Source of the DNA: Microthyrium microscopicum | Taxonomy: Eukaryota > Ascomycota > Dothideomycetes > Microthyriales > Microthyriaceae | Direction of reading: 5' to 3' | Length of the DNA: 64,000 nt | NCBI GenBank assembly: GCA_010405405.1 | Contig: MU004231.1 | Location: 2,471,249 to 2,535,248, forward strand | In this document: positions 1-9,290 of the stretch, piece after piece | How positions within the stretch are numbered: the stretch's first letter is position 1 | How the letters are laid out: every line of letters starts with the position of its first letter | Notes under the pieces: model-generated | What the model saw: the letters and a program-made list of their open reading frames with translations, nothing else | Database searches by the model: none | What the model was told of the DNA's origin: nothing | Made by a program: the position numbers and the translations under genes

Positions 1-307
1 TCTGCTTCTTCTGTCGGCCATCCTTGACCTGGATTGAAGAATGTCTCGTTGTTCTGGTATGATGGGCTTTTTGGTGGGGAAAAGGCGCCAGGGCTGCGGC
101 GGGGAGGTTGGGCTTGTGGTCTGGGAGAAGGAGACTTGGTTGCTGGAGGTGAGAGCGTCCGTTCAATATCGGGGGCGGTATCTTGGTATGGTCTTTGAGA
201 ATTGTTAGCATTCGAAGGGGGTATAGAACGAAAGTTCGGCTTCGGAGGCTTCTTACGCGAAGTTGTGGGACATGATGATGTTGAGGCGGTGGAAGCCGGA
301 TGTGGTG
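1..307 (-). CDS. Pro/Ser-rich protein, 3' part of gene beyond left edge (partial)
   Basis: Read on the minus strand, this stretch is open to the left edge and encodes a low-complexity Pro/Ser/Lys-rich segment containing TSRKKPPKPNF, RTLSPPATKSPSPRP and GAFSPPKSPSYQNN. The composition is typical of disordered regions of fungal signalling or nuclear proteins. A good 3' splice site (pyrimidine-rich tract then CTAG) lies just upstream at about 308-311, so I place an exon start at 307; upstream exons are not resolved. The protein is not identifiable from this piece. The call rests on frame openness and biased composition only. Confidence 0.45.
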
Positions 308-823
308 CTAGTGGAGAAACGAAGGGCAAACGAGTAAGTTGGTACGTCTTGAGGGTAGAGGGAATAGACAGAACAAGAAGTCGGCGTGCCGGTATCGTGA
401 GGTGATGTATGAGAATGCAAGGCGAGCTCTCCGAAAGGTGATGCCTGCTTGGGTGACGAAGTTGGCTTCGCGCATGGGCAAGCAGTCCGTGCATGGATCT
501 GGCCATACACAATTTTGATTGGTGCATTGATAGTGGCTCAAAGCTCTAGCGAGGCTTGAATAGTGTTTCAGCCTGATGGCAATTAGAAGCTGATCAAATA
601 TCCTATTTCCTGTTTCATCCTTCAAATTGCATGACTGGTCTATGAATAATAAGAGTAGACCCCAAGGGGTTATTCACTTAGCTATGAGCGCTTACATTCC
701 AGCAAACCATGAATATAAAGTGTCTAGTAATAGAACTCCTCAATGTTCATCAACTCTCCGCTATGAATAAAATACTCATCGCCGTTGACAACTATTGTAA
801 ATACCAACATTGGTAACCTGAAA
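308..823. other. Intergenic or unresolved stretch
   Basis: The region lies between the partial left-edge gene and the 3' end of the amidoligase-like gene. Short open frames occur on both strands but none shows conserved motifs or clear splice continuity. It may include a further exon of the left-edge gene. Confidence 0.4.
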
Positions 824-2690
824 CTACTTCCACTCTTGCCCCAAGATCTCTTCCATTGCGACTCCTTTTGGCAAGCTAGGAGTCAAGAAACTCTTCAAAC
901 CTTCAAGGTCAGTTTGCGAATAACTGTTAATCAGCTTATGCGGATCTTCCACACTCAACGATGCCCTGACAAACATCATAAGCACACTTATCCAACCAAC
1001 ACCAATCTCCCCGTTCCGTATTCCTGGTGCGTGGCGAAACTCAACAGTCTTATTGTCCCCCGCTCCATCAAGATTAGTGAAGCTCCAAGCAAAATAGCGT
1101 TCTGTATTAAGGACTGCAGATGATTTCGGGTTCATCAGTCTGACAAGCTCGGCAATCGTCTTAGACGACAGGATCTCATCAAATACCAGCTTCCAGCTTT
1201 CGTTGGGTCTCGATTCTGGGAAATGTGGACTCAATCCATTTGGTAACAGCAATTCCAATGACTCTTTGAAGTACAAAGCGCAACAGCTTAGTTTCTGAAG
1301 ATCAGTCAAGCTCCATTCGCCAGAGGCCGGTGAAATGTGAACATGCATTGGGCATTGAATGTCTCCTCTCATCTTGGTGTCCAAGGATTTGAAGACCTGT
1401 TTTATTGGAGAATGCCAATCTTGATCTCCAATGTCAGTAAAGACTGGAGAGGTGATCTTAATTTTGATTTCGTCTGCCACGTCTGCCACGTCTGCCAGTC
1501 AAAGTCAGCTTAAGCATATACGAATATGACCCAGCAGTGGCCGGTGGGCTATGAAGATGACGTTTTTTGCTCAACGCATCAGTGCAAGAAGGAAATTCAT
1601 GTCTCTTACCTCCAGATTCTCTCTCGTTGTCACTGAAGTCGACCTTTCTGAGACTCCAGGCCCCATGACTAGTAAAAGATTTTCCAACAGGCTCACCCTC
1701 TGCCTGCATAATTTTCTCATTAGATCCCATATGAAGCAATGCGGCATTCATCAAGGTCTCAATTTCCTCAATTGTATGCTTGCGAGCGGCCTGATCTGGG
1801 TTGATAAGTGGACTAGCACCCGTGCTGATAGTCTGCATACCAGAAAGGCTCTGCAACATTTCGCTCGGTTGCCATCGAGGTATCATTGGGTATTGTTGGC
1901 TAGTAGTGCCAGCACTGTCTACCGCAAACATAGGAGCATTTCCTAGACCACCACTCTGATCCGGGTTATCGAGATTGAGGCGAGCTAGCATTGCTGTCAT
2001 TGCTGTCCTGTGCTGATCGTTCAAGAGCGCGAGGCGTGTCTTCATGTTCTGAAGTTTGCGGTCTCCTTCGGAAGCTTCAGTATCTTCTCCACCGGCAGGA
2101 GTTGCCATGGCAGATCCCGCAGTGTTGTTTTGATCATCGGCTTGGCCTTGGTTGTGCTCCATGCCTTGTTTTTCTCTATAAGCATCCAGTTCTTTCTTCT
2201 TACGTTGTTGCTCTGAGAGCATGAATTGCATTTGGTGATCCTGAAGAGCGAACCTACCTGCTCCACTGCGAGGGTCGTCCGGCATAGGGAATGGAAAGTT
2301 GTATGACCCAACACTAGGCCTTGAAGCTGGAATCATTAGTTCTTTAAGTTTCTCGTTCTGTTGTACGGCCAAATTGAGCTGCTCTTGATAATTCATCTCC
2401 CCTCCACTTTCTTCCTTTACAACTGATCCTTCCTGTTCCTCGGACTGCATGGCCTCTCGAGCAAATCGACAGGCAACCCTCTTGACATTTTGCTTCTCCA
2501 AAAGCTTCAACTGCTCATGATAATTCTGTAGCGCTATGGGATCTGGTGGTGTCCCAGCCTCAGCATTTTCGGTGGGCAGATTGTAGCTGGGAAGATTGCC
2601 AGAGATTGATGGCACAGTCGTTGCCTCTGCGGGAGGGTTCGAGAGGAGACATTCGATTTCGAAACTGAATGTCAGGTTTCGGTACAACAT
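824..2690 (-). CDS. Amidoligase-like protein with large internal coiled-coil insertion
   Basis: Two exons, 1610-2690 and 824-1491, joined over a 118-bp GT-AG intron (1492-1609), give 582 residues. The N-terminus carries the amidoligase opening motif (LTFSFEIECLL). After roughly 330 residues of Gln/Glu-rich coiled coil, the fold resumes: AWSLRKVDFS, then EIKIKITSPVF, the His motif CPMHVHISP and TVEFRHAPG. This order (FGxEIE, W..D.S, EI.SP, HVH, EFR) is that of the fungal putative amidoligase family, ATP-grasp-like relatives of glutamine synthetase that form amide bonds. Substrate unknown. I chose the ATG at 2690, directly before the first motif; the open frame upstream has only a GTG. The insertion has repeated 'YHEQL/YQEQL/HQMQF' heptad-like units, and Gln-Asn richness may drive self-association. 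Family call is fairly firm, function open. Confidence 0.7.
1492..1609 (-). other. 118-bp intron with three tandem in-frame acceptors
   Basis: Donor GTAAGAGAC starts at 1609. The acceptor side has a 9-bp unit repeated so that CAG occurs at three successive positions; exon 2 could begin at 1491, 1482 or 1473. All three keep frame and differ only by Asp-Val-Ala units. Confidence 0.65.
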
Positions 2691-3258
2691 GGTGACAAGA
2701 TCTAGCCACGTTTTGCCAGATTGATTCGAATTTTGGGAGGATCTGGGACTGGAAGGGGACACTGATCAAATGTGGTGAACATGATTGAGCTGGTGGGTGG
2801 GGCAGCTGCATGAAGACTGATGCATGTCAATTGACTGATGATCCTCGAATGCTGCCCTTGAGCTTATCTTCCAATTAAGAACAAATGCGTTCCGGAATAC
2901 CGAAATCTTGATTATATGAACTGCAGTCTGCGGTATTGCCGTTCGTTGAATCTAGAAGAAAGCGGCTGGTGCAATAGTGCGGTGGTATAGGACTGCTCAG
3001 TGTACATGAGCTTGATCAAGGCCCTGCATTCACAGCTCCTGATGCCATAACAGAACAACTGAAGCCATAAACGAATTGCTTCGACCGTCTAAATATATCC
3101 TAATCTAAAACGAAATGAGAACAACACACCTCCCATGAGAACACATAAAACTATCGTACAGACCTTGACAAAACCACAAGCACTGTTCCCGCCAGCAGCA
3201 GCACCAGACCCCGTTACCTCAACAACGTCTCGAATTCCGTCTTCATCCCAAGTATGCG
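2691..3258. promoter_or_regulatory. Promoter of amidoligase gene and terminator side of SNF2 gene
   Basis: This 568-bp gap holds the upstream region of the minus-strand amidoligase gene and the 3' flank of the minus-strand SNF2 gene. I see no clear TATA box or repeat. Confidence 0.4.
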
Positions 3259-6189
3259 CTAGGTATTTCCAGAAGCAGTAGCAGTAGTAGAACCCCTGCT
3301 CAACAAAGTCTCAATATCACCCAGTCTCGCACTTCGTTCATTACCACGTTTCGCCTTCTTCTCCGACAGCGCCAACATCATAAGCTGTCTCTTTCGTTTC
3401 TGAATCTCCAATACTTTCTCTTCAATACTATCCGTCATGACCAACCTATATACCGTACAGGCTCTCTTCTGTCCCAGCCGATGTACGCGATCAACAGCTT
3501 GGTCCTCGATCGCAGGCGCCCACCAGCTATCAGCGAGGATTACGCAATTGGCGGAAACTAAGTTGAGACCGACACTGCAGACTGCTAGACTGGCGAGGAG
3601 GACCGTGACTTCTGGATCTTTCTCGAACGCAGCCATGGCGGCATCGCGCTGAGATGCTGACATTTTGCCCGTGATTTCGACAAAGCGGATGCCAGTTTTC
3701 GCGACTTGGATACCAATAACGTCCAAGAACGAAGTCCATTGGCTGAAGACGACGGTTTTATTGGCTTTGTTCTTGTCGCAAGCTTGGAGGATTGAAATTA
3801 GTGCCTCGACTTTGCTGCTTGTTTCTGTAAATTGCATGCCAGCTGGCTTATCGTCGGTCTCTTCTTTTGCTGGCCTCAAAAGTTGGCTGACATCGTCAAG
3901 TTTGGCGCGACACATGGGGCATTTGTGCTGGGTTTCGATGACTTTTTCGATGCAGTTGTAGCAGAATATGTGGGAGCACATGGAAATGACTGGGTCGGTC
4001 ATACTGTCCAGACAGACCGGGCAGTCTTCTTGGGCTTCAATATTCAGTTGCAGCATCTTTTGGAGAAGTTCCCGGTTTTCAGGGGTTAGATCGAGACATT
4101 GGCCTTCTTTGATTTCCAGTTCTTTTAGACGAGCTTTTCCGACAAGTTGCCAGTGGTTGCAGAGTTGGCGCATTCGGAGGAGGACCTCTAGCAGATTTCT
4201 GTAAGCTTTGGATGCATCAACTCCAGACTTGCCTCTGGCACGACGATAGTCCTCAAGAGTGCCAGTAGCTTCGGCAGATAGTGCATCGTATTGCTCTGAT
4301 TCATGAGGATGGAAGTCAATTCTGTGAATGTATTCGGACAGCTCAGGAAGTTTGAGGTCGATGAATTGCATGTCTTTCTTGCGTCGTAAGCAGATGGAAT
4401 TCATCAATGCTTGTAGATTCTCGCCAGCTTTCACAAGCCCAGCATTCAACGGTCGAATAATGGCCCCATTGAATAGCTCCCATTGGTTAATTCCACCAGT
4501 GAGACGCATAAATCGGACAAGAGAGTATAGATCCTTCAAAGAGTTGATGATAGGAGTACCAGTCAGCGACCAGCGAGATTGGGCCTTCAAGGCGCAAACA
4601 GCTGTGCTAGTTTTCGCCGCTGGGTTGCGAATGATATGGCCTTCATCAAGAATGATTCTTCGCCAAGTGATGGCACCAAGGCCGCTCTTTTCGCGATTGT
4701 GGGCATTCTTGCCAAAATGTTCTGAACGGATAGTGTCATAAGTTGTGACAACGAGATCATAACCTTCCACAGTCTTCGGGTTGAGCGGTGCTCGCTTGGA
4801 GCCGTGATATACCAGAATTTTGAGTGCACTGTGTTCATGAATATGCCGCTCAGCTTGCTGCACCCAATTTGACATTACGCTCAAGGGAGCGACGATTAGC
4901 GATGCAGCTGAGACTCCGGCTCCTTTTGGAATTGCAAGTTCTCGATCAGCGATGATCAAGGAGAGGACCTGGATAGTCTTTCCCAAGCCCATATCGTCAG
5001 CCAATATACCTCCACTAGCAAGCTGTGGAGATCCCTGATATGAGAAATTGGTTGCCAAATGCGTAAAGTAGCCTGGTTTGGTGGGTGAGCGCTTCCAAAG
5101 TTGGACAGAATTGTTGCCCGCGGGTACTTGAGGAGACTCCTTGTTAAGAAGCCACTGAAGACCTTGAAGCTGATAGGGCAAAAGTTGAGACTTGATTCCC
5201 GCTGGTTGTTTAGCCATGGGCATATTTTTCAAGTAATCTTCGCCCAGGCTGAACTTTTCGGCCATCTCATCAAAGTTTCGGGGATTGAACTTTTCGCTTT
5301 CTCTCATAATATCCTCTAGGTTTGGAGCCTGTTCGAGTGCAGCCATTGAAGACCCAGCCCATTCTGGAGTTCCGCTTCCCCATTGGCCACCATTACCATT
5401 CCCGACGACAGCAGCCTTGGCTTTTTTGAGGAGCTTTTCTCGCTCTTTCTGTTGGCGCTCAAATTCTTTCTTGCGGGCAGCTTCCTCTCGCTCCAGCTGG
5501 CTCAATCCACTGACTGGCAATTTCTTGTCTTTCATCTGCTCTTTGACACGAGCTCTGATGGAGGGATCGCTGCTTCCAAAGAATTGGAGAAGTAAGGGGC
5601 AATCATAATCACCCTTTGGTCCGCGAGTGATTGCCTCTATCCTCAGCGTATTCTGGTCCATGAATGGTGCTAGTTTGGCGGCTATAGTTTTGGGGATATG
5701 CCCGATTTGCTGATTCTGTACGTTAAGGATCTGAATGGCATTGGAGTCATATGGGTTATTGGGTTCTCTTCGGACAAGGACATGTTCGTTGCTAGTGACA
5801 TAGCCATTGTAGAACCGAACGCCTACGATCTTGGACTCAAGAGCTCCGTATAGACAATCGGCAGCGTTTTGATAATTTTGGGTGGGATTGACTTCGAGGT
5901 CGTCTGCAACCCAGTCATCATCATCTGAGAAGAATTCGTCGGGAATAGTAATATCTGAGTGAATGTTCTGATGGAAAGACGGATTCCGCTGGGAGCTCTG
6001 TGCTTGTGATGAGGCAAGATATGACGATGGTTGAGAGCTTTGGGTGTGATGGGTGTGATGGGTGGTCTTTGGATTTTTGCGAGATACAGGGAGTTGGAAT
6101 TGACGATCAGGCTGAACAGGGGAGGAAGAAGTCAGATCAATGACCACAGGGTCAGCAGCTCGTTTCTTTCCGCCCTTGGGTGGTGCCAT
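3259..6189 (-). CDS. HIRAN-SNF2-RING helicase-like ATPase (HLTF/Rad5 family)
   Basis: A single 976-residue exon. Domains in order: a possible SUMO-interacting motif near residue 15 (VVIDLT followed by serines and an acidic stretch further on); a HIRAN domain at about 118-190 (VGVRFYNGYV, REPNNPYDSNAI, IGHIPK); SNF2 ATPase with Walker A DDMGLGKT near 397 and the DEGH box; a C3HC4 RING finger inserted between the helicase lobes (CPVCLD, CSHIFCYNC, CPMC); and helicase C with VVFSQW and DRVHRLGQ. This order is diagnostic of the Rad5/HLTF/S. pombe Rad8 group, which remodels stalled replication forks and ubiquitinates PCNA. It is shorter than yeast Rad5 (about 1170 residues) and lacks the long Rad5 N-terminus, so it may be the HLTF-like paralogue. 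ATG at 6189 begins a Lys-rich N-terminus. Nuclear location is expected. Confidence 0.88.
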   Translation of the reverse strand: MAPPKGGKKRAADPVVIDLTSSSPVQPDRQFQLPVSRKNPKTTHHTHHTQSSQPSSYLASSQAQSSQRNPSFHQNIHSDITIPDEFFSDDDDWVADDLEVNPTQNYQNAADCLYGALESKIVGVRFYNGYVTSNEHVLVRREPNNPYDSNAIQILNVQNQQIGHIPKTIAAKLAPFMDQNTLRIEAITRGPKGDYDCPLLLQFFGSSDPSIRARVKEQMKDKKLPVSGLSQLEREEAARKKEFERQQKEREKLLKKAKAAVVGNGNGGQWGSGTPEWAGSSMAALEQAPNLEDIMRESEKFNPRNFDEMAEKFSLGEDYLKNMPMAKQPAGIKSQLLPYQLQGLQWLLNKESPQVPAGNNSVQLWKRSPTKPGYFTHLATNFSYQGSPQLASGGILADDMGLGKTIQVLSLIIADRELAIPKGAGVSAASLIVAPLSVMSNWVQQAERHIHEHSALKILVYHGSKRAPLNPKTVEGYDLVVTTYDTIRSEHFGKNAHNREKSGLGAITWRRIILDEGHIIRNPAAKTSTAVCALKAQSRWSLTGTPIINSLKDLYSLVRFMRLTGGINQWELFNGAIIRPLNAGLVKAGENLQALMNSICLRRKKDMQFIDLKLPELSEYIHRIDFHPHESEQYDALSAEATGTLEDYRRARGKSGVDASKAYRNLLEVLLRMRQLCNHWQLVGKARLKELEIKEGQCLDLTPENRELLQKMLQLNIEAQEDCPVCLDSMTDPVISMCSHIFCYNCIEKVIETQHKCPMCRAKLDDVSQLLRPAKEETDDKPAGMQFTETSSKVEALISILQACDKNKANKTVVFSQWTSFLDVIGIQVAKTGIRFVEITGKMSASQRDAAMAAFEKDPEVTVLLASLAVCSVGLNLVSANCVILADSWWAPAIEDQAVDRVHRLGQKRACTVYRLVMTDSIEEKVLEIQKRKRQLMMLALSEKKAKRGNERSARLGDIETLLSRGSTTATASGNT

Positions 6190-6969
6190 ATTGATTAATG
6201 GATGGCAGAATGTTAGATGAAGCTCAGATTGTAGTCGGGTCCTGCGAGGAGCTATGGTAAAGGCAATGAAGCTGAAGCATAAGGACAGCTTGACAAGAAA
6301 GGAATTAGTGTGGGTGAGTAGTCAGCTCAAGTAGGGAGGAAACTCGAGATAAGTGGTAGGATGACGTGTAATAAGCGCGTTTCATAACAAATCCGAGGTC
6401 TCACTGTCCCAATTTAGCAAGCGTGTTTTGTCACAATCGCGCTCTCACGTGCTTCCATCTTGCATCAAATCTGTCAAGTGGAATTGATCAATTGCCTTGA
6501 TACCCTCACTAAGTACTCAACAACTCAAATAGAGAATTAGCTCCAACTGTCAGGTAACACTTCAACGAGACAGGTTACTACGGAGGCTGCCATCTGGTTT
6601 GCTGCTTGCCTGCTGCTACGTAAGTAGTCTAGTGCTAACTATGTAATGTCTTTTACTATGTACATTGTACACGCAAGTCTTCGAATACCTAAAGAATGTA
6701 GAGATAGATTCCTAAAGAAGTAGCAGAAATTGAGGGGTAACGATTGCAATGATTAGAGATATAAAATGATTTAAGAATGAGGTTGCACATGAACCGCAAG
6801 ACCCCCACGAAAATGCAAGGCACCTCGAAACTCCATGTCGTAGCATCCTAACTTTTCCAATTTACTCCACCGTTCACCCGTCTCTCTATCTCGGAATTAA
6901 CTTCACGATTTGACATCCTTTGATAAATAGTTAGACGATATCAATCGCAGTCCAGGCCACAGAACCACA
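6190..6969. promoter_or_regulatory. Bidirectional promoter region (SNF2 gene / RS-rich gene)
   Basis: A 780-bp divergent intergenic region. A GC-rich block around 6362-6450 contains ATGACGTGTAAT and CTCACGTGC, resembling bZIP/bHLH (CRE- and E-box-like) sites. Assignment by pattern only. Confidence 0.4.
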
Positions 6970-7976
6970 ATGCCATCCTCGCGCCCCTCAGCCAGATCCA
7001 GATCGCCACACTCACGAACCGCCCATCCAAGCCGAAGATCCAGATCTCCTCGACCCTCCTCGCACAAGACACAGAAATCTTTTCCCTTCAAGGTTAGACC
7101 TTTGTCGAAACATGAACTAGAGTCATTTCGCGGACTATTTGCCCTCTACCTCGAAGCGCAGAAACAAATCGATATCAATGAGCTAGACGAAAAAGAGCTG
7201 AAAGGACGATGGAAGAGCTTTTTTAAGAAATGGTAAGCAGCTCCAGGCAACATAATATACATCTTCTAGACGCTAGGCTGACGATTTTGAGGAATCAAGG
7301 TGAACTAGCGGAAGGCTGGTATGATCCCGAAACGAAGCGCAGAGCAGACGAGCAAGCTCTCGACGTCCCTCCTCAAGAAGAGAATGTACATGAGCCAAAG
7401 GCACAAGACTCGGACGATGAGTTTGGTCCGGCGATGCCAGCGCATGTGTCTGGCGGAGCAAGAGCCGGACCATCTATACCCAGCCTCCAAGATCTAGCAT
7501 ATCGAGACGGTAAACACACCCATCTTCCCACAAGAACTCCCACCTAACTCTTCCTAGAACTTGTGCAAGAAAGCCACCTAGCATCCCGCGAAGACACCCG
7601 ATACGAGCGCAAAACAGAGCGCAAAGCACAGAAAGACCGCATGGAAGAACTAGTGCCACGAGCCGACGCAGGGACCCGGGAACGCCAACTCGAAAAGAAA
7701 AAAGAAACGTCAGCATTACACGCCTCCTTTCGAGAGAACAGATCGCCGGGCGCAGAAGAGATTCCCGAAGGCGACTTGATGGGCGATGACGGCATTGCGA
7801 ACTATAAGCGCAAGAAGATGGAGGAAGAGAAGAAAAAGTCAGAGAGACAGCTGAGGAAGGAGGAGATTTGGCGGGCCAAGGCTGAGGAGAGGAGGGAGAT
7901 CTTGGAGGTTCGGAAGGAGAAGGAGGATCGGACTATGGATATGTTGAAGGAGTTGGCGAGACAGCGGTATGGTTAA
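6970..7976 (+). CDS. RS-rich conserved nuclear protein with charged coiled-coil tail
   Basis: Three exons, 6970-7232, 7292-7509 and 7558-7976 (introns of 59 and 48 bp), give 299 residues. The junctions restore ...FKKW-NQGELAEGWYDP... and ...LAYRD-ELVQESHLASRED.... The N-terminus is an Arg/Ser-rich segment (SRPSARSRSPHSRT); the middle has ELKGRWKSF and GELAEGWYDP; an acidic DSDDEFGPAMP motif resembles the GPALPP-type motif of RNA-associated proteins; the C-terminal half is a highly charged helix rich in Lys/Arg/Glu (ERKTERKAQKDRMEELV, LEKKKE) ending LARQRYG. I believe this is a conserved eukaryotic nuclear family possibly tied to splicing, but I cannot name it. Its composition alone could also suit a nucleolar or RNA-binding protein. 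Confidence 0.75.
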
Positions 7977-8175
7977 AGTCCGGGTTCGCGTATTGATGAA
8001 ACCATTCGTTGAGTATGAATTGATTTATCCATCCAAGTAGTAGGAGATGTTCTACAGCCCAACGATACTTTGAAGTTCCTACATTGTGTTCACACAGATA
8101 TTCCAGTTACGTCGTTTCATCTACTGAGGGACTTCAAATAGAGATGTAGACGGTTATATTCTCAGGCTAATCATT

Positions 8176-9290
8176 CTATTGCTTCAGCCTCGTTCCCTGG
8201 ATATCATCCTTTGCGTCCTTCACCAAAAATCTAAAACTTCATTAGTCTCACGCCCCTTTCAAAAATGGCACGTTAAAACTTACGAATACCACCAGATAGT
8301 AGGCACCACCGTCCCCAAATGCCAAAGACTATGCGCATCAATCATCCCACCCCAAGGCGCAAAATCAAACAACTCCATACTCATCGCCAAAACCACCCAT
8401 GCAACAATCATACCCGGCCACGCAGACCACCACTTCTTCGTCCGCTGGAAGCGATAGACACTAAACCAACTCCACATCACATTAGCCGTAACGCCTACCG
8501 CAATGTTCGCTGCCATGTTGTATGTGTAGTCCCATGTCCAGAATGATAGGTATGAGACGTGTGCTATGTATAGCGCAACGCAGATTAGCGTCCACGCGCG
8601 AAGCAGAGCAGACTTTGAAGGCGTGGACTCTTCCAGTCTAAATATCCGAATTGGACAATAATAAAGACCGTATAGCACGCTTGCGCCGGCTGCGAAGTAA
8701 TCCAGTTTTTCTGTGAGTGCGAAATCGCGGGTGTGGAATAACATGCTGAATGTCCATGTTACGAGGCCAAAGTATCCGAATAGTAGGTAGTATTTCCTCA
8801 GCTCGTAGGACGCTGGTACCTGGTCTTTTAACCGTCGTATACCCGCATCGTGGGCGAGAAAGTTTAGGAGCGAGAAGAGGACGCTAAAAGGCTCTTGCAT
8901 GCCTAGGAAGCGGTGAAAGGGCCATTTTCCGTGGAATTGGAGGATTGGTTCACGGTATGGAGGGTCGCGTGCGAGACGTTTGTCGGTTACGACATGTTGG
9001 CAGTGGTAGTCGCATTCGGCGGGACAGTTCCAGAGAAGGAGACGGCGTTGGAGAGGGATTGGGGTCGGGTTGGAGGAGTCGCAGTTCGTTTTGATGCAGA
9101 CCTAATGGTTGGGATGTGAGATTCATTGTTCTGTTGGGGGATTGGTGGTATAGGAGGAGCTTACTTTGACGCATTCCTTAAAGTCTGGTAGGCGGTCACC
9201 TAGTGATGCTTGGGCGGGGACGGCTTGGAGTAGAACGATGGATAGGAGTAATGCGGCCCAGTGCCGTCTTCGAGCTTCCAAGGGCCGCAT
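8176..9290 (-). CDS. per1: PER1/PGAP3, GPI-anchor lipid remodelling protein
   Basis: Three exons, 9165-9290, 8284-9101 and 8176-8230 (introns 63 and 53 bp), give 332 residues. A signal peptide (about 1-29, ending VPAQA) is followed by a Cys-rich luminal domain (ECVKVCIKTNCDSS, LLWNCPAECDYHCQ) and about seven membrane segments. CREST-superfamily hallmarks are visible: a His-containing LFHTRD motif, the NAxANI-like segment in TM5 and DAHSLWH near the end. Per1 removes the sn-2 fatty acid of GPI anchors in the ER so that a saturated chain can be added, which is needed for raft association of GPI proteins. The last exon yields the cytosolic tail FLVKDAKDDIQGTRLKQ. It is convergent with the RS-rich gene (199 bp between stops). 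The call is secure. Confidence 0.93.

Noticed and set aside
824-2762. Two separate genes for the amidoligase parts
   Set aside because: The conserved family blocks run in order across a good GT-AG intron with matching phase, so one gene is preferred.
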